DNA of 64,000 nt from GWE2-40-63 sp041664345 (GTDB taxonomy: Bacteria; Bacteroidota; Bacteroidia; Bacteroidales; SZUA-534), in NCBI GenBank assembly GCA_041664345.1, contig JBAYKX010000002.1, positions 114,284 to 178,283 of the forward strand, given 5' to 3'. Below the pieces are notes generated by a model. It was not told the origin of the DNA, did not search any database, and worked only from the letters and a program-made list of their open reading frames with translations. Positions 43,381-50,024 of this stretch are shown in pieces. Numbering within the stretch: the stretch's first letter is position 1; every line of letters starts with the position of its first letter. Both the position numbers and the translations under genes were made by a program.

Positions 43381-45471
43381 ATGGCAAATTTAACATTTAA
43401 CCTGGTAACGTTTGAACATCCCAACCCTGAACTAACGTTTTATTTTACCGATAAAGAATCGGAACTGCTACACCGCTTTTCAAAATTTGTAGTACCTGTT
43501 GAGGTAATTGAACACTTTGGAGAGCAAGACCATTATTATTCCTCTTTAACACAACCCATCGAAAATGGGTTGGCTATAACAAAAAATTGCAAACCGGTAA
43601 TGGAGCAAAAAATAGTAGAGGGTGTTGAAAAAACGGTTAATATTCAAAACTCATTTTTTAAGGGTAGCCTATTGAAACGATATTACAATTATCAAATCCA
43701 AAACTTTTTTGCAGGTAAAAATCTCATGGTAAAGCCTAATTTCATTGATGATGTTGAGGTTTGGTTACCCTTAAAATCGAACAATACAGAATACAATTTT
43801 CACGATAAATATACCTTGCGCATTCAATTCGCAACCATTACCAATCAACCGGAACTACTAATTACGTATGCAGGAAAATCGAAAGTATTTAAAGTTACCA
43901 TTGCGGATTTAATGGCTAATATTTCTCCCATTTGTTATAATTGGGTTACATACAAAAATCAACTCATCAAATTTGAAGATTTATCCACCGAAGCTAAACG
44001 TAACTTTGATGAAATATTCCCGGTATGGAATTTTGATTTACGAAGTGCTTTAAAACAAGCCACTGAATCTCCAGAGCGCAGCAACCGGTACATTCGTTTT
44101 AAATCAAAAATCGATAATTTTGTCAATCACTTAATAAAATCCAATGAATTCCAATCCATTATAAAGTTTACAATGCCCAAATGGGTTGAGGTTAGCAATA
44201 TTAAAATTGGTAACGTCTCCTCCAATAGCAATCAATTACTTTTCGGGAATGAGCAACACCATATTGTGCCAATAAATGGAATGAAAACCTATGGTCCCTT
44301 TGACACGCCCCCTTATGCAACAACCCATTTCTTTTTTATTTATCATCAAGATGATGAAGTAAAAGCTTTAAAATTGGATAGCTATTTTAAAGGTAAGGAG
44401 TATGGGTTTAGTGGTTTGTATAAATTTGCACACTTATATTATTATACTGAACATGGTTTTAGTATAACTTTTGCCAATAAATTGAATCCAGTTCCTGAAA
44501 TTGAAACTCAAATGCGCGAACGTAATTTCAAAAGCGAAGTGCGTTATATAGCTGTTTATATTAGTGCTATTTCAAAAGATAAATCCGATATGCAACAAAA
44601 TGAGATTTATTATAAGGTTAAAGAATTGCTATTAAAAAGAGGAATAACATCTCAAGTAATTGATGCATCTAAGGTGCTTAATAATCCAAAATATTATTTT
44701 AGTTTACCCAATATAGCTATTGCTATGTTGGCAAAACTGGATGGCGAGCCTTGGCGTTTAGACCGTACATTAAAAAGCGAATTAATTGTTGGGGTAGGGG
44801 CATTTCGTCATGTAAATACTGACGTCCAATATATTGGTGGGGCATTTAGTTTTCAAAACAATGGCAAATTCAACCGTTTTGAATGCTTCCGTAAAGACCA
44901 AACCGATGAATTAGCCGGTTCCATAATCAGGGCATTAAGGGAATATGTAAGCAGTAATTCAGAAATCAAAAGGCTCATAATCCATTTCTATAAAAACATG
45001 AGCAAAAAAGAATTAGCTCCCATTGAGCAAGGGTTAAAAAATCTAGGGTTAAATATTCCTGTATTTATAGTAACCATCAATAAAACAGAATCCAACGATA
45101 TAGTTGCTTTCGATAATAATTGGAAAGGCTTAATGCCCGAAAGTGGAACCTATATAAACATTGGGTACAATAAATTCTTGCTTTTCAACAACACCCGTTA
45201 TAGCAAAGAAGCAATCAGTGATTTTGATGGCTATCCATTTCCAATTAAAATTACCATAACATGTTCAAATTCGGAATTAGCCAAAGACATGCGTACCGTA
45301 AAAGAACTATTGGACCAGGTTTACCAATTCAGCCGCATGTATTGGAAATCAGTAAGGCAACAAAACCTACCCGTAACAATCAAATACCCCGCAATGGTAG
45401 CAGAAATGTTCCCCCACTTCGAGGGCAACGAAATCCCCGATTTTGGGAAAGATAATTTGTGGTTTTTGTAA
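43381..45471 (+). CDS. Long prokaryotic Argonaute, catalytic tetrad missing
   Basis: 696 residues. The MID domain shows a 5'-phosphate pocket pattern: Y-Y-K-V-K-E-L-L, then I-T-S-Q-V-I-D, then I-A-I-A-M-L-A-K-L-D-G-E-P-W. The PIWI/RNase H fold follows, but the catalytic sites are lost: the first aspartate (normally G-x-D) is Gly473 in G-V-G-A-F-R, the R-D-G of the third position is F-Y-K at 536-538, and the last residue (His/Asp before the final helix) is Ala671 in K-Y-P-A-M. Only an E near the glutamate-finger position (Q-T-D-E-L-A) remains. This fits a long-B, guide-binding but non-cleaving Argonaute. No effector gene is fused or directly beside it. Gene stands alone between the defence operon and the TAC module. 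Confidence 0.85.
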   Translation: MANLTFNLVTFEHPNPELTFYFTDKESELLHRFSKFVVPVEVIEHFGEQDHYYSSLTQPIENGLAITKNCKPVMEQKIVEGVEKTVNIQNSFFKGSLLKRYYNYQIQNFFAGKNLMVKPNFIDDVEVWLPLKSNNTEYNFHDKYTLRIQFATITNQPELLITYAGKSKVFKVTIADLMANISPICYNWVTYKNQLIKFEDLSTEAKRNFDEIFPVWNFDLRSALKQATESPERSNRYIRFKSKIDNFVNHLIKSNEFQSIIKFTMPKWVEVSNIKIGNVSSNSNQLLFGNEQHHIVPINGMKTYGPFDTPPYATTHFFFIYHQDDEVKALKLDSYFKGKEYGFSGLYKFAHLYYYTEHGFSITFANKLNPVPEIETQMRERNFKSEVRYIAVYISAISKDKSDMQQNEIYYKVKELLLKRGITSQVIDASKVLNNPKYYFSLPNIAIAMLAKLDGEPWRLDRTLKSELIVGVGAFRHVNTDVQYIGGAFSFQNNGKFNRFECFRKDQTDELAGSIIRALREYVSSNSEIKRLIIHFYKNMSKKELAPIEQGLKNLGLNIPVFIVTINKTESNDIVAFDNNWKGLMPESGTYINIGYNKFLLFNNTRYSKEAISDFDGYPFPIKITITCSNSELAKDMRTVKELLDQVYQFSRMYWKSVRQQNLPVTIKYPAMVAEMFPHFEGNEIPDFGKDNLWFL

Positions 45472-45678
45472 AATTTATTTATGTTTACAAAGCACCTGTT
45501 TATGGTTTATGCATTACGTTTTCGCAATGTTATCTCTATGACTTGAATATATATACTTTTACACATTTGAAGTATATTTTATTATTAATTTAATCTGTAT
45601 TTTTTATTTTTTAATATAAAAATTAACCTATAGCTTAATTTTTATATAGCAAAATGTTATAGTTATCGTTTAATCATA

Positions 45679-45686
45679 TATATTTG
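45679..45686 (+). promoter_or_regulatory. -7 element TATATTTG before the TAC module
   Basis: TATATTTG matches the Bacteroidota -7 consensus and lies 20 nt before the ATG at 45707. No good -33 TTTG is visible. Because a GTG that opens the frame (45686) overlaps this element, it supports the ATG 45707 start. Confidence 0.45.
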
Positions 45687-45706
45687 TGATCAGAAAATGT
45701 GAACAT

Positions 45707-46075
45707 ATGCTTTCTACAAAAGATGGAAAAAAAGCCATTTATATAGATGTGGAAAACAAAAATGAAATACTAGATTACATTAGACAAGATAAACGTCACT
45801 TAAAGAAGTTTAAGTTTATAACTGATATTATTCTCAGTGGTCTTAAAAACACTAAGGTATATGACAAAGAAGATATAAACGAAAAATGTAAGGATGTTAC
45901 TGCAATGAAATTTTTTAAGGGTCAGGAAAATGATAGGATTTATTGCAAAGAAATCAAAACTGAAACAGGCACTCTAATTATTGTTACATCAATATTGCAC
46001 GAACGTAAAAAGGACTTTTCTGCTAAAGAAATTGCCATTATTAATAAAGTAGGAGGCTACGACTATGAGATTTAA
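45707..46075 (+). CDS. HigB/RelE-like toxin of TAC module
   Basis: 122 residues from ATG 45707 (an in-frame GTG at 45686 lies in the promoter element and is rejected). Basic protein with a RelE/HigB-like run: F-I-T-D-I-I-L-S-G-L-K, then M-K-F-F-K-G-Q-E-N-D-R-I-Y-C-K-E-I, T-L-I-I-V-T-S-I-L and H-E-R-K-K-D-F-S, the strand-loop-strand with basic residues used by mRNA interferases. It precedes an HTH antitoxin and overlaps it by 11 bp, the toxin-first order of HigBA systems. Similarity is by pattern, so the fold call is moderate. Confidence 0.65.
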   Translation: MLSTKDGKKAIYIDVENKNEILDYIRQDKRHLKKFKFITDIILSGLKNTKVYDKEDINEKCKDVTAMKFFKGQENDRIYCKEIKTETGTLIIVTSILHERKKDFSAKEIAIINKVGGYDYEI

Positions 46076-46523
46076 GGAAAAATATAATATTTCAGAGGAG
46101 TTTGATGATATTTTCACCTTTTCAAATGAAGAAGAGGAGCTTGAACATGATGCTCAAATGTTAACATTTAAGTTTTTAGAAGAATTAGAAAAGTACCATT
46201 CAGGTGTAAAACTAAAGAAAAAGGAGTTGGCAGCCGTATTGGATAAGTCTCCTAGTTTCATTTCACAATTGTATGCTGGTGATAAACTTATGAATTTTCC
46301 TTTACTGGCAAAAATTCAAAAAGCCTTTGACATTACTTTTGATGTAAAAGTAAAAGCAAATTCTATTAACTATGCTTCGAATGGCGTAAATAACACTCTA
46401 CAAAATTTTTCGAATCAACCGGCTGGTTTTTGGGTGTGGATGAATAAAAAAGCTGATTACTCAAATCCTGAATTGTGTTGTGATTCTTTTTCTGACCAAA
46501 TTACTGAAGAAACTGCTGCATAA
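46065..46523 (+). CDS. XRE antitoxin with chaperone-addiction-like C-terminus
   Basis: 152 residues. A central XRE-type HTH is seen (L-K-K-K-E-L-A-A-V-L-D-K-S-P-S-F-I-S-Q-L-Y-A-G). N-terminal acidic region E-E-E-E-L-E-H. After the HTH, a tail of about 55 residues ends in N-Q-P-A-G-F-W-V-W-M-N-K-K: aromatic, hydrophobic and apparently unstructured, as expected of a chaperone addiction domain that makes the antitoxin depend on a SecB-like chaperone. The next gene encodes such a chaperone. It also likely represses the operon. Confidence 0.8.
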   Translation: MRFKEKYNISEEFDDIFTFSNEEEELEHDAQMLTFKFLEELEKYHSGVKLKKKELAAVLDKSPSFISQLYAGDKLMNFPLLAKIQKAFDITFDVKVKANSINYASNGVNNTLQNFSNQPAGFWVWMNKKADYSNPELCCDSFSDQITEETAA

Positions 46524-46524
46524 A

Positions 46525-46980
46525 ATGGAAGCACATAAGTCACCACTTATTTTAAATAATTTTTTATTACTTAATCTTGAATATCATTTCATTCAACCTC
46601 AGGCTGAAATGGATATAAATATTCCGGAAACAACAAATCAGTACTTTATTGATATTGATTTTGCTTTTCAGGGTATGGCTGATGAATTAGTGCAACTATT
46701 TACTAAAATCGGTATCAATAATAATGATAATGTTTTGCCAGGCTATCAACTTTTTATAGAAGGTGTGTGTGCTTTTTCATTTGATTCAAAAGAAGAATTA
46801 ACAGAAATTGACATATCTAATTTGCTTCATCTATCCGGATTAAACATTTGTATCAATAGCCTTAGAAATATAATTGCTACAATAACAGCAAATGGTCCAT
46901 TTGGTAAATACACGTTACCATCAATAAATGTAAATCAATTATTAGCTGATAAACAAGTCCAAATGGCTGCCAAGGCATAA
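46525..46980 (+). CDS. SecB-like chaperone of TAC module
   Basis: 151 residues from ATG 46525, one nt after the antitoxin stop. C-terminal half fits SecB: Y-Q-L-F-I-E-G-V-C-A-F-S-F, then L-H-L-S-G-L-N-I-C-I-N-S-L-R-N-I-I-A-T-I-T-A-N-G-P-F-G-K-Y-T-L-P-S-I-N-V, which aligns with the SecB segment that reads L-F-P-Y-A-R-x-x-I-x-x-L and ends L-x-P-x-N-F. In TAC systems this chaperone folds or protects the antitoxin; loss frees the toxin. The N-terminal part is divergent. Confidence 0.65.
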   Translation: MEAHKSPLILNNFLLLNLEYHFIQPQAEMDINIPETTNQYFIDIDFAFQGMADELVQLFTKIGINNNDNVLPGYQLFIEGVCAFSFDSKEELTEIDISNLLHLSGLNICINSLRNIIATITANGPFGKYTLPSINVNQLLADKQVQMAAKA

Positions 46981-47034
46981 TTCAATTTCTATTTTAATTT
47001 CATTTAACTTGGGCTGTCAGTTAAAAATGTTGGA

Positions 47035-47075
47035 CAACCCACAAGGTTAATCGGTGTTCGTCATCAGTCGTCAGC
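47035..47075. repeat. 41-bp direct repeat, copy B
   Basis: Identical to 15801-15841. Lies 54 nt after the SecB-like gene, inside the island. Confidence 0.85.
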
Positions 47076-48350
47076 ATAAAGTCACGCCAAACCATTGCAG
47101 CCAAATTTTATAATCATATTTTTTCTATAAGGCATAAAATATAGCTACAATGCCCGCAGTAGCGGGGTCGTTTGTCATGCCTTTTGCGTTCCTTCCTCTT
47201 CCTCACGGCAATTCCCGGGTCTTTTTTATATTGCCAGTCGTTCCTTTGTGTCAAAATAAAAAATCCCCTCCATTGCCCATTTTAGGCGAGCCTGCTGGTC
47301 GCTTCGGGCTTGCGGGGCTGTCATACTTTTTGCGTTTTAGCCATACTGTCTTTTTCAACGTCACCTTTCAGGATGCCGTCCAAAAATCCAACCACACGCA
47401 ACAGTAACGCCATTCGCTACATTCCATTAATCTCCGCACTATTTCATTTCGTAAAAGGGTACATTTTTTTTAGGTCAGGTTCCTATAATTCCTACATTTC
47501 CGTTTCCTCAATCAATTATTCTTTGTAGCACATTTGCAAGTAAAAAAGTACCCCAATTTACTTCATTCAATCCGGCGCACCCATTCCATTTCGCTCAGTT
47601 GTTACCGTTGCTTCTTCCACCGCGCAAGCAAAAATACCGCCAGCCCCTTGTTGCAAGCAATAGCCACAGTCGCCCTCATTAATTCGGGCTTTACCTGTGC
47701 CACCCTTGCTCCACTCGCAGTCGGCTCGCTCGCACAGTGTCCGCAAACCGTTCGTACCTCACTTATTGCATCCACTTTTCCCACCGTTAGCTCAAGGCTG
47801 TTTAACCCCACCCACAGAACCAGTATATTATATATGCAGTGGAATATGATAAAGTATCATCGAATTGATTTTTTAAAGTTTTGTAGTTTTAAAAAAAAAT
47901 AATTAAAAAATGCAGCAAAGTTAGGTGGCACCCCACTAGCCAACCCAAAGCAGCTTTCAAGGTCAAGCCCTTTGGGTTTTAGCATATTTTTTTACAGTAA
48001 TAATTTTAGAAGTGTAAAATAATATGCTAAAAACCTTGACAGCTTCCCAATGCCACCAAATTATGACAGCTTTCTTTTTTTTCTTTTTTTTCTTTTGAAA
48101 AATATAAATGTGCGATGCACCATGAGTATAAATTTTAAAACTCTTATCATGGAATAAATGCAGTGCAGTTTGACCATTATTCCTGCCAAAATATTTTTCT
48201 TAAAGTGAATAGGAATGCAACCTAATGCAATAGCACCCTAAAACCAACCTTTGCATAATACTTGAAGTATCTTGATTCATAAGGACAAAGCCGTGTTAAA
48301 TCCGTGCCAAGTCCAAGATAAAAAGTTTGTTTAATTTAAATCGAGAAAAA
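47076..48350. other. Gene-free region with GC-rich block
   Basis: About 1.27 kb without a supported gene. From about 47130 to 47820 the base composition is clearly richer in G and C than the flanks, with several open frames (up to 122 codons, both strands) that have proline/serine/cysteine-rich, unfamiliar translations. I reject them as genes. From 47820 to 48350 the sequence is AT-rich and holds a long inverted repeat (47924-48057) and T-rich runs before the DUF6266 gene. Confidence 0.6.
47924..48057. repeat. 134-bp imperfect inverted repeat
   Basis: Four consecutive arm segments pair: 47924-47930 with 48051-48057 (GGTGGCA), 47952-47962 with 48034-48044 (one mismatch), 47977-47987 with 48022-48032 (TTTTAGCATAT, perfect) and 47990-47996 with 48013-48019 (TTTTACA), leaving a 16-nt loop. 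The left arm also has an internal AACCCAAAG/CTTTGGGTT hairpin. Function unknown; could be a MITE, an origin-like structure or a structured RNA. Confidence 0.6.
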
Positions 48351-49001
48351 ATGGGTAAAATTAATCAAGGAATTTTAGGCGGTTTCGCCGGCAAAGTAGG
48401 AAATGTTGTCGGTGGCAGCTGGAAAGGAATTAATTACATGCGGGTAAAACCGGCAAGTGTTTCCAATCCAAAAACGGATGGTCAAGTTGGCCAACGGTCC
48501 AAGTTTGCAATTGTATTGCAGTTCTTACAACCAATGAAGGAGCATATTAAAATTGGGTTCAGGAATTATGCGGTTAAAAAGACAGAGTTCAATAGTGCTA
48601 TGTCGTACAACCTCAACAATGCTGTAATTGGAGAGTTCCCAGACTTTGCAATTGACTATTCAAGTGCATTGGTTACTAAAGGTAGTTTACCGATGGCCTT
48701 AAATGCAGCTGGCGGTTCTGACCTTGCTGGTATTTTGCAAGTTACTTGGTCTGACAATTCAGAAGAGTGGAAGGCTAATTCGACTGATAAGGCTTTTATT
48801 CTTGTTTACAATGAAGCCAAAGCGGAAGCCATATCGGTTAAAACGGGTGCCTCAAGATTTGATGGTAGTTATCAAATACAATTACCTCCGAGTTACCAGA
48901 ACGAAACTGTTGAGGTTTTTGTGTCTTTTATTACTGAAGATGGGAAAGAATTATCAAACAGTGTTTATGCTGGTTCAGTTACTATTCAAGCGGCTCCTTA
49001 A
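48351..49001 (+). CDS. DUF6266 family protein
   Basis: 216 residues from ATG 48351, the start of the conserved M-G-K-I-N-Q-G-I-L-G-G-F-A-G-K-V-G-N-V-V-G. The N-terminal glycine-rich segment and R-V-K-P-A-S-V-S-N-P-K-T match my memory of this Bacteroidota-specific family. Its C-terminal part is a beta-sandwich with V-E-V-F-V-S-F-I. No signal peptide. Function unknown; I can place the family but not its role. It is the last gene of the island before the right attachment site. Confidence 0.75.
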   Translation: MGKINQGILGGFAGKVGNVVGGSWKGINYMRVKPASVSNPKTDGQVGQRSKFAIVLQFLQPMKEHIKIGFRNYAVKKTEFNSAMSYNLNNAVIGEFPDFAIDYSSALVTKGSLPMALNAAGGSDLAGILQVTWSDNSEEWKANSTDKAFILVYNEAKAEAISVKTGASRFDGSYQIQLPPSYQNETVEVFVSFITEDGKELSNSVYAGSVTIQAAP

Positions 49002-49029
49002 AGCTTGAAAGTATTGAGATTTTTATTTG

Positions 49030-49057
49030 CCGCTCTCTTGTTAGGGAGCGGTTTTTT
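49030..49057 (+). terminator. Rho-independent terminator after DUF6266
   Basis: CCGCTCTC/GGGAGCGG 8-bp stem (one G-U) at 49030-49037 and 49044-49051, followed by a T-run. Confidence 0.75.
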
Positions 49058-49068
49058 AATGCCATTTT

Positions 49069-49090
49069 TGTATGTAAATTGTATGTAAGA
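49069..49090. promoter_or_regulatory. Two 11-bp units, likely integrase arm sites (right)
   Basis: TGTATGTAAAT and TGTATGTAAGA in tandem, the same unit as at 16111-16154. The distance to the right attachment site is about 44 bp. Confidence 0.55.
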
Positions 49091-49125
49091 AAAACAAAAG
49101 CAGCTACAACTTCGTTGTAACTGCT
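49091..49125 (-). terminator. Island-borne terminator for the restored tRNA-Met
   Basis: AGCAGCTACAAC (49099-49110) and GTTGTAACTGCT (49114-49125) form a long hairpin with a 3-nt loop. On the minus strand, the T-run (complement of 49091-49098) follows it. It lies directly downstream of the tRNA on the island side, replacing the terminator left at 15912-15938. Confidence 0.65.
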
Positions 49126-49133
49126 TCATTTCC

Positions 49134-49179
49134 AGTAGCGAGAGGGAGGCATGATCTCCCGACCTCATGATTATGAATC
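49134..49179. repeat. Island attachment site, right (within tRNA-Met)
   Basis: 46-bp copy identical to 15953-15998. Here it is completed by the chromosomal 5' half to restore a whole tRNA. Confidence 0.9.
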
Positions 49180-49209
49180 ATGCGCTCTAACCAGCTGAGC
49201 TACCTCGCT
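49136..49209 (-). tRNA. tRNA-Met (anticodon CAT)
   Basis: Minus-strand cloverleaf: acceptor AGCGAGG (49203-49209 complement) pairs with TCTCGCT (49137-49143), D arm GCTC/GAGC, anticodon stem CATGA/TCATG with loop TTCATAA, T arm GGGAG/CTCCC. CCA not encoded. The anticodon CAT at 49173-49175 decodes Met; whether initiator or elongator is uncertain, but the A-U first acceptor pair suggests elongator. Confidence 0.92.
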
Positions 49210-49558
49210 ATGTTTTAGCGGGTGCAAATCTAATAAATTATTTTAAATCAAATTACCATTGCTTATGAAAAATATCCTGTGAATCATCATTATTTTATAA
49301 TGCATTGATAATTAATTAGTAATAGTATTAGAATTCATTACTTTTTTGTTTTTAAACCATGGGAATTGATTTTGTTTAAATAAAAAATATACCGATATTT
49401 TCAAAAATAATTTTGGAACATATTGATGGATGTATCAATTAGATAATCAATTCATTAAACCAAATATTTGTCAAATTTATTGTATAAAAAAACCAAATAG
49501 TTTTAAAGAATGAATCTTATTCCATTCTTTTTTATATATTGCAAAAAAACAGTTAATA
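49210..49558. other. AT-rich intergenic region after the island
   Basis: Roughly 350 bp of very AT-rich sequence with no open frame and no structure that I can support. It contains the tRNA promoter (upstream on the minus strand) and the 5' region of the START-like gene. Confidence 0.5.
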
Positions 49559-49939
49559 ATGGCCAAAGAAAAGTATCAAATAGAATATCCTCTCAAAACT
49601 TCCGATAGAGTGCTGTTTAATAGGCTAAGCACTGCTGGCGGCCTTAATGAATGGTTTGCTGATAATGTGATAGTACAAGGTAAGATTTTTACATTTGAAT
49701 GGAGTGGTGTGGAACAGCAAGCTGAAATGATAAATAAAAAAGAGCTCAGGTATGCGCGGTTTCATTGGTTAGACGATGACGATGATAAAACTTATTTTGA
49801 ATTCAAAATAAATATGGATGAATTAACCAGCGATTTGGCATTAATTGTTACTGATTTTGCAGAGCCAGATGAAATAGCCTATGCTAAGGAGTTGTGGGAT
49901 TCACAAATTTCAGAACTGAAACATATTTTAGGTTCTTAA
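49559..49939 (+). CDS. START-like (SRPBCC/AHSA1-type) domain protein
   Basis: 126 residues: Y-Q-I-E-Y-P-L-K-T-S-D-R-V-L-F-N-R-L-S-T-A-G-G-L-N-E-W-F-A-D-N-V, then F-T-F-E-W-S-G-V-E-Q-Q-A and a terminal helix. This helix-grip shape and the G-L-N-E-W-F motif are typical of the Bacteroidota START-like family. Ligand unknown; probably a hydrophobic molecule or protein-binding role in the cytosol. Downstream hairpin (49975-49993) with T-run ends the transcript. Confidence 0.8.
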   Translation: MAKEKYQIEYPLKTSDRVLFNRLSTAGGLNEWFADNVIVQGKIFTFEWSGVEQQAEMINKKELRYARFHWLDDDDDKTYFEFKINMDELTSDLALIVTDFAEPDEIAYAKELWDSQISELKHILGS

Positions 49940-49974
49940 CTTTTTAAATCAGCTCATTTTTGTTAATATTGTAG

Positions 49975-49999
49975 ATTCCTCAGCACGAGGAATTTTTTT
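49975..49999 (+). terminator. Rho-independent terminator after START-like gene
   Basis: ATTCCTC/GAGGAAT stem with a 5-nt loop and T-run to 49999. Confidence 0.75.
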
Positions 50000-50024
50000 G
50001 TTTTTAATCTAACAGAAAATTGCA

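Larger units (their letters stand above)
15953..49179. mobile_element. 33-kb integrative genomic island in tRNA-Met
   Basis: The island is bounded by 46-bp direct repeats derived from tRNA-Met and has a tyrosine integrase as the first gene inside the left end. Reading rightward: unknown protein, two excisionase-like proteins, VirE-N/BT4734 and DUF3987 replication proteins, a two-component pair, a T9SS surface protein, a group II intron, a methylase-linked defence operon, an Argonaute, a TAC module and DUF6266. No relaxase, coupling protein or conjugation gene is seen, so it is likely mobilised by a helper or moves by other means. The intact tRNA is restored at the right end. Confidence 0.88.

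Noticed and set aside
45686..45706. GTG start of the TAC toxin
   Set aside because: It overlaps the TATATTTG promoter element; the ATG at 45707 is preferred.
47150..47902. Several overlapping open frames in the GC-rich block (85, 72 and 122 codons, and one on the minus strand)
   Set aside because: Open because of composition; mutually overlapping, unfamiliar and with no conserved motif.
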